From a bacterium (GTDB lineage Bacteria > Fidelibacterota > UBA2242), in contig JAHIOG010000423.1 in the NCBI GenBank assembly GCA_018895675.1, forward strand, positions 1-5,957: a stretch of 5,957 nucleotides of DNA. The letters run 5' to 3'. Positions 1-5,957 of this stretch are shown in pieces; the stretch's first letter is position 1; each line of letters opens with the position of its first letter. A program made the translations under genes and the position numbers. The notes beneath the pieces were generated by a model that was not told the DNA's origin, ran no database searches, and saw only the letters and a list, made by a program, of their open reading frames with translations.

Positions 1-1
1 T

Positions 2-2188
2 CGCCATAAGGTATTAATTGACGATTGGGACGCCTATTACAAAAACCTTAAAAAATTAACCCCAGAAGAAAAACAGGTTCAATTGGAAAAAACCGAACAA
101 AAATACGGCGTTACCGGGTTCAAATTCGGATCGATGGGCGGATTTTATACGTTTGATGAAATTGTCGCAGAGCTGGATTCCATGCGAGCACATTACCCGA
201 ATTTAATCAATGAAAAATTTACAATCGGGCAAAGTCACGAGGAGCGGGAGCTCTGGATGATAAAGATTTCCGACAATCCCGGCCAGGACGAAGACGAAGC
301 ACAGGTCTGTTTTGACGCCTTGCTTCACGCCCGGGAAGGCGCTTCAATGGCAACCGTCATGTATTTCATGTATTATTTATTGGAGAATTACGGGACCGAT
401 TCTGTCGTAACATACCTGGTCAATAATCGTGAAATTTACTTCGCGCTATGTCTGAATCCCGATGGATACGAATATAATCGTCAAACCAATCCCGGTGGCG
501 GCGGTATGTGGCGTAAAAACCGCAGAGACAATGGCGACGGCAGTTACGGCGTTGATTTAAATCGTAACTATGCACACGCCTGGGGCTATGACAACGAGGG
601 GTCAAGTCCATATACCAACCATGAAACATATCGGGGACCATCCTCATTATCTGAACCGGAATCAAGCAATTTTGCAAATTTCGTTAGAGACAAAGAGATA
701 AAGACTCACATCAATTACCACAGCTACAGCAATCTTATTCTCTATCCCTGGGGATATACCGGTAAGCAATCTCCCGATTCAATTATTTACCGGGAATACG
801 CTGATGATATGAGTAAATACAACGGCTACCGCTATGGAAACAGCATTAACGCCATCGGTTATTTATCAAATGGCACGGAGCGGGACTGGATGTACGGCGA
901 GCAGACTGAAAAAAATAAGATATTCTCCTTTGTTTTTGAAGTCGGATCGGCTGCTGACGGATTCTGGCCCGATGAAGATCGTATCATTCCGCTGTCGGAA
1001 GAAAATATCGGAGCTAACCTCTACCTCTGCTGGATTCCCGGGGGACTGGCTGCGGTTGCCGGTCACAATTTTCAACAATCCGTCTTTTTACCCGGTGATT
1101 CCGTCAATCTGCAAATTGTTGTCAAAAACCGGGGGCTTGAGTCTATTGATGACATTCAGGTAAAATTAACGCCCGTCTCTCAATATTTAGATATAGCTGA
1201 ATCCGCTCAGAATGTTGCTCCTCTGAACGTTTGGCAAAGCGACAGCATCGATTATCAGTTATATATTCACAGCAATGCGCCGGCGGGTGAATACCTTAAA
1301 TTGATTGCTCAGACATGGCATCAAAATCTGTTAATGGATACCGATACTATCGGCTTTTTTATCGGTTCACAATCCGCTGTTTTTGCGGATTCCGGCGACT
1401 CCCTGTCCCGCTATTGGACAACAACAGACAGCGCCTGGAAAACAACGACCAGCTCTTACCATAGCTTTAACAGCTGCTATACAGATTCATCTACCGGTGT
1501 GTACGCCGCTAATGCGAATGCCGTCATGACTTTAACGAATCCAATCGACCTTTCCGGCTATCCCATTCCCCGGCTGACTTTTTGGACCTACTATGAAATT
1601 GAAAACAACTGGGATTGCGGTATGGTACAGATCAGTACCGACAACGGCAGTAACTGGTCGTCTCTGAAAGGACAATACACGGCGCCCGGTTCCGGTAACG
1701 GCGCACAGCCAAAGAATGCGCCGGTTTATCACGGCTTCCAGACCAACTGGATTCAGGAAGATATTGACCTTAGCGCCTACCAGGACCGGCAAATTCTCCT
1801 GCGATTTGTCCTGAAATCCGATGGTTTAGACGAATTTGATGGCTGGTATATCGACGATATTTCGATCTATTACTACAGTGTTTCAGGCATTGAATCACAA
1901 TCTTTAACGGATTTTACTTTTAATCTCAAGCAAAACTATCCAAATCCTTTCAACCCGGAAAGCCGCATCGAATATACTCTTCCTGAAGCAGGGCTTGTCC
2001 GGCTGAGCATCTATAATATTCTTGGTGAAAAAGTCGCTGAGCCGGTGAATGATTATCAGCCAGCCGGGAATCATTTTGTCAATGTCAATATTCAGTCGAT
2101 TCAACCGGCTCTGAGTTCCGGCGTCTATTTTTATATTCTTCAATACGGGAATTATTCCTTGACCCGTAAAATGATGATCCTGAAATAG
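2..2188 (+). CDS. Secreted M14 zinc carboxypeptidase with C-terminal T9SS-type sorting domain (5' partial)
   Basis: The frame is open from base 2 with no stop, so the gene starts before the window; the TTG at 83 is not a credible start. Residues below are numbered from that TTG. An extracellular metallocarboxypeptidase removing C-terminal residues from peptides is predicted. The catalytic domain covers about residues 12-325: zinc ligands H82 and E85 (HARE) and H213 (NYHSYS), substrate-binding R144/R147 (MWRKNRR) and N160-R161 (GVDLNRNY), Y260, and general base E286 (FVFEVGS), all matching bovine carboxypeptidase A landmarks. After it come a probable CARDB/Ig-like domain (about 335-428), a MAM/jelly-roll-like domain ending in DGWYIDDI (about 435-597), and a sorting domain (about 611-701) opening with NYPNPFNP and ending in YSLTRKMMILK. 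The 27 codons before the TTG look like the end of a propeptide; the signal peptide and the rest of the propeptide are outside. Family call is firm; accessory-domain names are less so. Confidence 0.95.
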   Translation, partial: RHKVLIDDWDAYYKNLKKLTPEEKQVQLEKTEQKYGVTGFKFGSMGGFYTFDEIVAELDSMRAHYPNLINEKFTIGQSHEERELWMIKISDNPGQDEDEAQVCFDALLHAREGASMATVMYFMYYLLENYGTDSVVTYLVNNREIYFALCLNPDGYEYNRQTNPGGGGMWRKNRRDNGDGSYGVDLNRNYAHAWGYDNEGSSPYTNHETYRGPSSLSEPESSNFANFVRDKEIKTHINYHSYSNLILYPWGYTGKQSPDSIIYREYADDMSKYNGYRYGNSINAIGYLSNGTERDWMYGEQTEKNKIFSFVFEVGSAADGFWPDEDRIIPLSEENIGANLYLCWIPGGLAAVAGHNFQQSVFLPGDSVNLQIVVKNRGLESIDDIQVKLTPVSQYLDIAESAQNVAPLNVWQSDSIDYQLYIHSNAPAGEYLKLIAQTWHQNLLMDTDTIGFFIGSQSAVFADSGDSLSRYWTTTDSAWKTTTSSYHSFNSCYTDSSTGVYAANANAVMTLTNPIDLSGYPIPRLTFWTYYEIENNWDCGMVQISTDNGSNWSSLKGQYTAPGSGNGAQPKNAPVYHGFQTNWIQEDIDLSAYQDRQILLRFVLKSDGLDEFDGWYIDDISIYYYSVSGIESQSLTDFTFNLKQNYPNPFNPESRIEYTLPEAGLVRLSIYNILGEKVAEPVNDYQPAGNHFVNVNIQSIQPALSSGVYFYILQYGNYSLTRKMMILK

Positions 2189-2229
2189 CATCAAATTTTT
2201 TCCGAACATTCATATAATGCTGAAGTATC

Positions 2230-2919
2230 ATGGCTCAATTAAACAATAATCTATCGGAAATCGTTTCAAAATTAAAATCTCTGGCAAATCCGGACACTCT
2301 CGGCTTCATGGCAAATTACGGCATCACACCCGACCGGGCATATGGCGTAAAAATCCCCGAACTCCGCCGGATCGCAAAATCATACCGCAATGACCACGAA
2401 CTGGCAACAGCGCTATGGAATCATAATACACGAGAAACCCGTATTCTGGCAACCATGATCGATGACCCTAAACTATTGACTGAAATGCAGATGGAAGCCT
2501 GGGCGCTGGAATTCGATTACTGGGAAATCTGCGATCAATGCTGCATGAATCTTTTCGAGAAACATTCTCTGGCATGGCAGGTAGCCATTGAGTGGAGTAC
2601 AAATCCCGATGAAGGCAAAAAACGGGCTGCTTTTGTGTTGATGGCGCGTCTGGCAGTCAGCGATAAAAATGCAGTTGATGAAAAATTTGAACCGTTTTTT
2701 CCGCTAATCGTTCGTGAATCGATAGACGAACGCAACCTTGTTAAAAAAGCCGTCAACTGGGCTTTGCGGCAGATCGGCAAACGAAATCTGTCTCTAAATC
2801 AGAAGGCAATTACAGTTGCCAGAGAAATCCATGATCTGGATTCCAAAAGCGCCCGCTGGATCGCAAATGACGCTTTGCGGGAATTGAAAAGTGAAGCCGT
2901 TCAGAATCGGCTGAATTAA
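2230..2919 (+). CDS. alkD: DNA alkylation repair protein, AlkD-like HEAT-repeat DNA glycosylase
   Basis: Predicted cytoplasmic glycosylase that removes positively charged alkylated bases (N3-methyladenine, N7-methylguanine) without base flipping, as known for Bacillus cereus AlkD. At 229 aa it is close to the 237 aa of that protein and is all-helical in appearance. From memory of the B. cereus sequence, its four catalytic-cleft residues W109, D113, R148 and W187 align with W98 and D102 (WEICD), R132 (KKRAAF) and W177 (KKAVNW), so the enzyme should be active. Other family blocks are YGVKIPELRRIAK (about 38-50) and ARWIANDALREL near the C-terminus. The ATG at 2230 is preceded only by a weak GAAG four bases upstream; I chose it because it gives a full-length protein. 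It follows the peptidase by 41 bases on the same strand, so read-through transcription is possible, although the functions are unrelated. No alkylation-response partner (ada, alkA) is in view. Confidence 0.9.
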   Translation: MAQLNNNLSEIVSKLKSLANPDTLGFMANYGITPDRAYGVKIPELRRIAKSYRNDHELATALWNHNTRETRILATMIDDPKLLTEMQMEAWALEFDYWEICDQCCMNLFEKHSLAWQVAIEWSTNPDEGKKRAAFVLMARLAVSDKNAVDEKFEPFFPLIVRESIDERNLVKKAVNWALRQIGKRNLSLNQKAITVAREIHDLDSKSARWIANDALRELKSEAVQNRLN

Positions 2920-2925
2920 AACTAC

Positions 2926-4227
2926 CTAAAACGTCTCGTAAAACAGCGGTGGCGGCGCCACTTTATTTTCACTAATCCGAAACGCCTTCAACAGCTGCTG
3001 TTCCGCTTTCTGCCAGGCGTTTTTGTCCGGTGCGTGGATAAGCGCCAATATTTCGCCTTTTTCAACGGAATCGCCGATTTTTTTCTCAATCATGATCCCG
3101 ACTTCCGGCTTGATCAAATCCTGCAAATTTTTGCGTCCGGAGCCCAATGACAGCGCCGTCATGCCGATTGTGTATGAATCAATTTCTTTAACATAGCCAC
3201 TTTGCTCGGACAGCGCCGGTTTAATAACTGCCGCCTTTTTGTACTTTTCCGGATCTTGGATCATGTCAATATCACCGCCCTGCTTCTCGACCATCATCAG
3301 GAATTTTTCAAATGCTTTTCCGGACCGAATGGCGTTTTCAAGCAATCGCAACGCTTTATCGAAGTCTTTCTCAATGCCGGACATCACCACCATCCAGGCA
3401 GTCAGATGTAAGGTGACTTCCACAAGATCAGCCGGTCCGCCGCCTTTTAACACATCAATGGATTCCACTACTTCCAGCCAGTTACCGACGGCTTTCCCAA
3501 GAGGCTGATTCATATCGGTGATAACCGCCTTGATCTTTAACCCAAATTGCTGACCTACGTTTTTCAACTGTTTAGCCAATCGCTGACTCTGATTGTATTC
3601 GGATAAAAAGGCACCGTTGCCGGTTTTAACGTCCAGAACAAGACCATCAATGCCTTCTGCAATTTTTTTACTTAAAATACTGCCGCAGATCAGCGGAATT
3701 GATTTCACGGTCGAGGTCACATCCCGCAGGGCGTACATTTTACGGTCAGCCGGCACCAATTCTTTGGTTTGACCGCCCATAGCCAGACCATAATCCTCAA
3801 CGAGCCGGATAAATTCCTTTTTCGACAGCATCACGTTAAAATTCGGAATGCTCTCGAGTTTATCCAGCGTTCCTCCGGAATGCCCCAGGCTCCGACCGGA
3901 TATCATCGGCACGACACATCCCAAGGCATTTGCCAGCGGCGCCAGGATCAGAGAAACTTTATCACCCACGCCTCCGGTGCTGTGTTTGTCCACCTTGAAT
4001 GCTTCGATATGAGATAAATCGATAGTTTCACCGGAGTGCAGCATGACATCCACCAGTGCAATGGTTTCACGATCGGTCATTCCCTGAAAATTGACTGCCA
4101 TCAGCCAGGCAGCCATCTGGTAATCGGGAATATCTCCCTTAACGTAAGCGCCGATAAAATCTTTGATCTCATCCGCTGTATGTTCATTGCCTATTTTCTT
4201 TTTTTCAATGAAATCAGTGGGAATCAT
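2926..4227 (-). CDS. deoA: Thymidine phosphorylase (pyrimidine-nucleoside phosphorylase family)
   Basis: Cytoplasmic salvage enzyme that splits thymidine or deoxyuridine with phosphate into the base and 2-deoxyribose 1-phosphate. At 433 aa it matches the family. The signature runs from KVDKHSTGGVGDK to SLGHSGGTLDKLESIP (about 78-128). Aligned to E. coli DeoA with an offset of three, the catalytic and substrate residues are kept: H82, R168, S183 and K187, with phosphate-site K81, S83, S110 and T120. The residue equivalent to E. coli M111 and Bacillus Pdp K108 is Met (M108), pointing to the thymidine-specific type rather than broad Pdp. Layout: helical N-terminal domain, large alpha/beta domain, and C-terminal PYNP_C-like domain from about 345. 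The ATG has a GGAG at 4237-4234 with six bases of spacing. It lies 28 bases after the LptF/LptG gene and probably shares its transcript. No other deo genes are visible. Confidence 0.94.
   Translation of the reverse strand: MIPTDFIEKKKIGNEHTADEIKDFIGAYVKGDIPDYQMAAWLMAVNFQGMTDRETIALVDVMLHSGETIDLSHIEAFKVDKHSTGGVGDKVSLILAPLANALGCVVPMISGRSLGHSGGTLDKLESIPNFNVMLSKKEFIRLVEDYGLAMGGQTKELVPADRKMYALRDVTSTVKSIPLICGSILSKKIAEGIDGLVLDVKTGNGAFLSEYNQSQRLAKQLKNVGQQFGLKIKAVITDMNQPLGKAVGNWLEVVESIDVLKGGGPADLVEVTLHLTAWMVVMSGIEKDFDKALRLLENAIRSGKAFEKFLMMVEKQGGDIDMIQDPEKYKKAAVIKPALSEQSGYVKEIDSYTIGMTALSLGSGRKNLQDLIKPEVGIMIEKKIGDSVEKGEILALIHAPDKNAWQKAEQQLLKAFRISENKVAPPPLFYETF
2948..2969 (+). terminator. Possible intrinsic terminator for the plus-strand genes
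   Basis: GTGGC (2949-2953) and GCCAC (2957-2961) form a perfect GC-rich stem around GGC, extendable by a G-T pair, and are followed by the T-rich run TTTATTTTC. It lies about 29 bases after the alkD stop, where a plus-strand terminator would be expected since the gap between genes is only six bases. It sits inside the 3' end of deoA (codons for VAPPP), so the symmetry may be a by-product of coding sequence, and the T run is interrupted by an A. Confidence 0.3.
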
Positions 4228-4233
4228 GATACA

Positions 4234-4239
4234 CTCCGT
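4234..4239 (-). promoter_or_regulatory. Shine-Dalgarno of deoA
   Basis: On the minus strand this reads ACGGAG, leaving six bases before the ATG at 4227. It is the only clear Shine-Dalgarno among the three visible gene starts. It fixes the deoA start and is consistent with independent ribosome loading inside an lptF/G-deoA transcript. Confidence 0.7.
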
Positions 4240-4255
4240 TTAAATAGAATTAGAT

Positions 4256-5665
4256 TTATTTTATATGTTTGGATTTTCGTTTGAATACCCTGAACAACCT
4301 GGAAAAATCCATTACCTTCTGCTCCCAGGTTGCGTAATAAATCAAATAGGCGCCCACCAGCGACAGCAGGATATTGGGAGCCCACATCGCCCAGAAGGGC
4401 GAAATGATCACCATATCAGCCAGTTCCTCTCCTCCGATTAAAAAAACATAATACGCCAAAAAGAAAATAATACTTAGAGTGGCTGCCATTGTGATGCCTC
4501 CGCGCCGGGTCATGACGCCCAATGGAGCGCCCAGTAAAACGAATACAATACAGGCAAAGGGAATGGAAAATTTCTTGTGGATTTCGACTTCATACTTGTT
4601 GATCTGCTTCTGATAGCTCATCGCCAGATTGAATTCACCTTTAATCCGTGAATAGACCGAATTCAGACGCTTATTTCCCGCTTTGGCGGCTTTGTCAGAC
4701 AGTGTCTGACGGTTTTCTGCCTTCTTTTGATCGATCAGTTTTTTAATTTCATCAAGGTTATAAACAATATTAGTATCCAGTTCATTTTCGACCAGTTTCC
4801 GGATTTTGGAATACACATTATCCCGTTCACGGGTGTATTTTTCCACGTTTTGCTGCATCATGGGAATCGTCATTTCCCGGTCGCCCCTCCGGGCAGATTC
4901 CCGGCGTTCCAGCATCAGATTGTCTACTGGTATGGCGATGCGGTGTTTTTGAAAATCAGTTCGCCGGTAGTCTTCCAGGTTTTTCAGGTCCAGTTCGTGA
5001 ATCTCTCCGGAATAAAGCATAAAAAGAACTGTGTTCCCGTCCACCTCCACATACCCGCTGTCTGCATAAATGGTCGTTTGGACCGAGTGCGAGTCTTTGC
5101 TGTAGATTGTCAATTCCCGTAAATGATCCCCGGATTTCTCTTTGACATAAATGGAGTAATCGGGAATATCATCCATGAAATAGCCGGGTTCAATATTCAA
5201 ACCGGGACGCTTCCGGTAAATATCTCCCGACAGTAATCTGGCTTTATGGTTAAAATCCGGCAGGATATTATTATGAAAAAACACCATAAAAACCGCCACT
5301 ATAAATCCAAAAAAGATACCAGGTCCTAAAATCGTCAGGAAGCTGATGCCGCTGGCGCGCATTGCCGTGATCTCATTGTCTTCCGCCAGCCTGCCGTATG
5401 CCATCAGCGAAGCAACCAGCACCGCCATGGGAATCGACATAGCAATAATCCAGGCGAGGTTCAAGTATAAAAATTCGAAAATCACCGCCCCCGGCAATCC
5501 CTTACCAAGCAACCTGTCAACTGACTTTATCAGAAAATTAGCCAGCAGGACAAATGTCACCACGCCAATAGAGAAAAAGAAGGGAAACAGCAGCTCCCGA
5601 TATATGTATCTGGCGCCGATCCAGGCGCCGCTAAAGGAGATACATTTTTCGATAAATCGCTTCAT
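4256..5665 (-). CDS. LptF/LptG (YjgP/YjgQ) family LPS export permease
   Basis: Inner-membrane subunit of the LptB2FG transporter, which extracts lipopolysaccharide from the inner membrane and pushes it onto the Lpt bridge. Six membrane segments are visible, in the family's three-plus-three pattern: about 24-46, 62-88, 108-131, 367-386, 391-411 and 424-445. Between them is a periplasmic beta-rich (jelly-roll-like) domain, about 134-262. The block GRLAEDNEITAMRASGIS (91-108) is the conserved cytoplasmic coupling region that contacts the LptB ATPase. The 469 aa length exceeds the roughly 360 aa of proteobacterial LptF/G because of a charged, helical, probably coiled-coil stretch at about 265-362, just before segment four. 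I cannot separate LptF from LptG by eye, and no second family member or lptB is in the window. The ATG at 5665 lacks a Shine-Dalgarno; starts nearer RYIYRELL (residue 19) would also leave an intact first membrane segment, but no better start codon is evident. Confidence 0.93.
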   Translation of the reverse strand: MKRFIEKCISFSGAWIGARYIYRELLFPFFFSIGVVTFVLLANFLIKSVDRLLGKGLPGAVIFEFLYLNLAWIIAMSIPMAVLVASLMAYGRLAEDNEITAMRASGISFLTILGPGIFFGFIVAVFMVFFHNNILPDFNHKARLLSGDIYRKRPGLNIEPGYFMDDIPDYSIYVKEKSGDHLRELTIYSKDSHSVQTTIYADSGYVEVDGNTVLFMLYSGEIHELDLKNLEDYRRTDFQKHRIAIPVDNLMLERRESARRGDREMTIPMMQQNVEKYTRERDNVYSKIRKLVENELDTNIVYNLDEIKKLIDQKKAENRQTLSDKAAKAGNKRLNSVYSRIKGEFNLAMSYQKQINKYEVEIHKKFSIPFACIVFVLLGAPLGVMTRRGGITMAATLSIIFFLAYYVFLIGGEELADMVIISPFWAMWAPNILLSLVGAYLIYYATWEQKVMDFSRLFRVFKRKSKHIK

Positions 5666-5694
5666 TTGGTAAAATATACATTAATCGTAAAATT

Positions 5695-5716
5695 TTTCAT
5701 AAGCCTTTATATGAAA
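5695..5716. repeat. Perfect 7-bp dyad (TTTCATA-N8-TATGAAA) upstream of the permease gene
   Basis: TTTCATA at 5695-5701 is mirrored by TATGAAA at 5710-5716 with an eight-base spacer. The centre is about 40 bases upstream of the permease ATG, a plausible operator position. It is AT-rich and short, so chance symmetry cannot be excluded and no regulator is identified. Confidence 0.35.
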
Positions 5717-5722
5717 GTTAGC

Positions 5723-5775
5723 CACGAATTTCCGGCCCGACTGTGTCATTCAGGCGTACACGAATATACACAAAT
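5723..5775 (+). repeat. Decayed CACGAAT-type intergenic repeats
   Basis: CACGAAT occurs at 5723-5729 and 5759-5765, and the variant CACAAAT at 5769-5775, so the last two copies are ten bases apart. It resembles the degenerate CCACGAATTNCACGAATT intergenic repeats I recall from many bacterial genomes. Only three units, one diverged, are present. Confidence 0.3.
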
Positions 5776-5838
5776 TTTATTTCAGAAAGAAAATATCCAA
5801 TTTATCAATCTTTATGAGGTTTTTTATTGTTTTTAACC

Positions 5839-5957
5839 TTAACCCTACTACGTAACTTGAAAATTTAATATACCAAATGTAGTATTTATCCCGACGGGTC
5901 GGGACTAGTTGGAACTATATATCGCATCATATTTCCTAAATGACGTTGTAGGGTTAA
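5839..5957. mobile_element. Possible MITE-like element: 119 bp bounded by 15-bp inverted repeats
   Basis: The left end at 5839-5853 reads TTAACCCTACTACGT. The right end at 5943-5957, reverse-complemented, reads TTAACCCTACAACGT, matching 14 of 15 bases. A perfect GC-rich palindrome (5889-5904) lies within two bases of the centre, so the region can fold as one long imperfect hairpin with weakly matched inner arms. Both ends carry TTAA, which could be part of the repeat or a duplicated target. There is no room for a transposase. The window stops at the last base of the right repeat, so a target duplication cannot be tested. A structured RNA or a fragment of a larger element are alternatives. Confidence 0.4.
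5889..5904. repeat. Perfect GC-rich palindrome
   Basis: TCCCGACGGGTCGGGA is a seven-base inverted repeat around GG. As RNA or single-stranded DNA it would fold as a six-pair stem with a CGGG loop. It stands out sharply from its AT-rich surroundings. No T tract follows on either strand, so it is not a standard intrinsic terminator. Confidence 0.75.

Larger units (their letters stand above)
5666..5957. other. AT-rich non-coding stretch upstream of the LptF/LptG gene
   Basis: No convincing gene is present. The longest ATG-initiated frame I followed on the plus strand is 41 codons (5711-5836), with no ribosome-binding site and no recognisable product. The region must contain the promoter of the permease-deoA pair, but I see no strong -35/-10 pair. 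It is more AT-rich than the genes and is built mainly of repeats: a dyad at 5695-5716, CACGAAT-like motifs at 5723-5775, and an inverted-repeat-bounded block from 5839 to the end. Confidence 0.75.

Noticed and set aside
866..1078. Open frames on the opposite strand and in other frames inside the peptidase gene, such as 420-677, 834-1163 and 866-1078
   Set aside because: They overlap a gene with intact catalytic motifs, have no recognisable domains, and are best explained as shadows.
2213..2218. Perfect TATAAT before alkD
   Set aside because: No acceptable -35 hexamer 16-18 bases upstream, and transcription from it would leave a leader of only about five bases. In AT-rich spacer sequence this may be chance.
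4727..5122. 131-codon plus-strand frame inside the permease gene
   Set aside because: Antisense to a conserved membrane protein; its His/Phe-rich composition is typical of a reversed coding frame and no family is recognisable.
5711..5836. 41-codon plus-strand frame beginning MKVSHEFPARLC
   Set aside because: No ribosome-binding site and no recognisable product. Its start is explained by the dyad and part of its coding by the CACGAAT repeats. It ends just before the inverted-repeat element.
5839..5848. Telomere-like TTAACCC
   Set aside because: Only one unit, preceded by a single TTAACC copy; no tandem array, and the context is clearly bacterial.
5833..5957. Integron attC site
   Set aside because: The ends carry TTAAC and GTTAA, but the left end does not fit RYYYAAC (the base in the R position is C) and the right GTTRRRY cannot be completed inside the window. 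No integrase or cassette array is seen.
1..5957. Defence system, toxin-antitoxin, CRISPR, prophage or biosynthetic cluster
   Set aside because: All four genes are common peptidase, repair, salvage and envelope genes, and no regularly spaced direct repeats or phage-like genes are present.

Overview
The window reads as a piece of a Gram-negative bacterium of the FCB superphylum, in the range of Calditrichota, KSB1, Ignavibacteria or Marinimicrobia. Two things support this. The secreted peptidase ends in a type IX-style sorting domain with the NYPNPFNP signature, and there is an LPS-export permease of the LptF/LptG family with the long coiled-coil insertion that I associate with FCB homologues. 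The phylum-level placement is inference from these features only. The layout is four protein genes in two convergent pairs, plus one non-coding end.

Plus strand, 2-2919: the 3' part of a large secreted M14 zinc carboxypeptidase whose N-terminus lies outside the window, followed 41 bases later by an AlkD-type DNA alkylation repair protein. Minus strand, 5665-2926: an LptF/LptG permease followed 28 bases later by a thymidine phosphorylase (deoA) with a good Shine-Dalgarno; these two are probably co-transcribed. The two pairs meet tail to tail at 2920-2925 with only six bases between stop codons.

The functions are mostly housekeeping: peptide scavenging outside the cell, base-damage repair, pyrimidine deoxynucleoside salvage, and lipopolysaccharide transport. 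I see no obvious pathway linking all four. The active-site residues that I can align are intact in all three enzymes. They allow two specificity predictions: Arg at the S1' position of the carboxypeptidase, suggesting acidic C-terminal residues, and Met at the position that separates thymidine phosphorylases from broad pyrimidine-nucleoside phosphorylases.

The last ~290 bases (5666-5957) are AT-rich and carry no convincing gene. They hold the least ordinary material: a 7+7 bp dyad just upstream of the permease, decayed CACGAAT-type repeats, and a 119-bp region bounded by 15-bp inverted repeats (TTAACCCTAC... / ...GTAGGGTTAA) with a perfect GC-rich palindrome near its centre. The window ends exactly on the outer base of the right inverted repeat, which suggests a small MITE-like dispersed element where an assembly may have broken. 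I found no defence system, CRISPR array, RNA gene or intact transposase.
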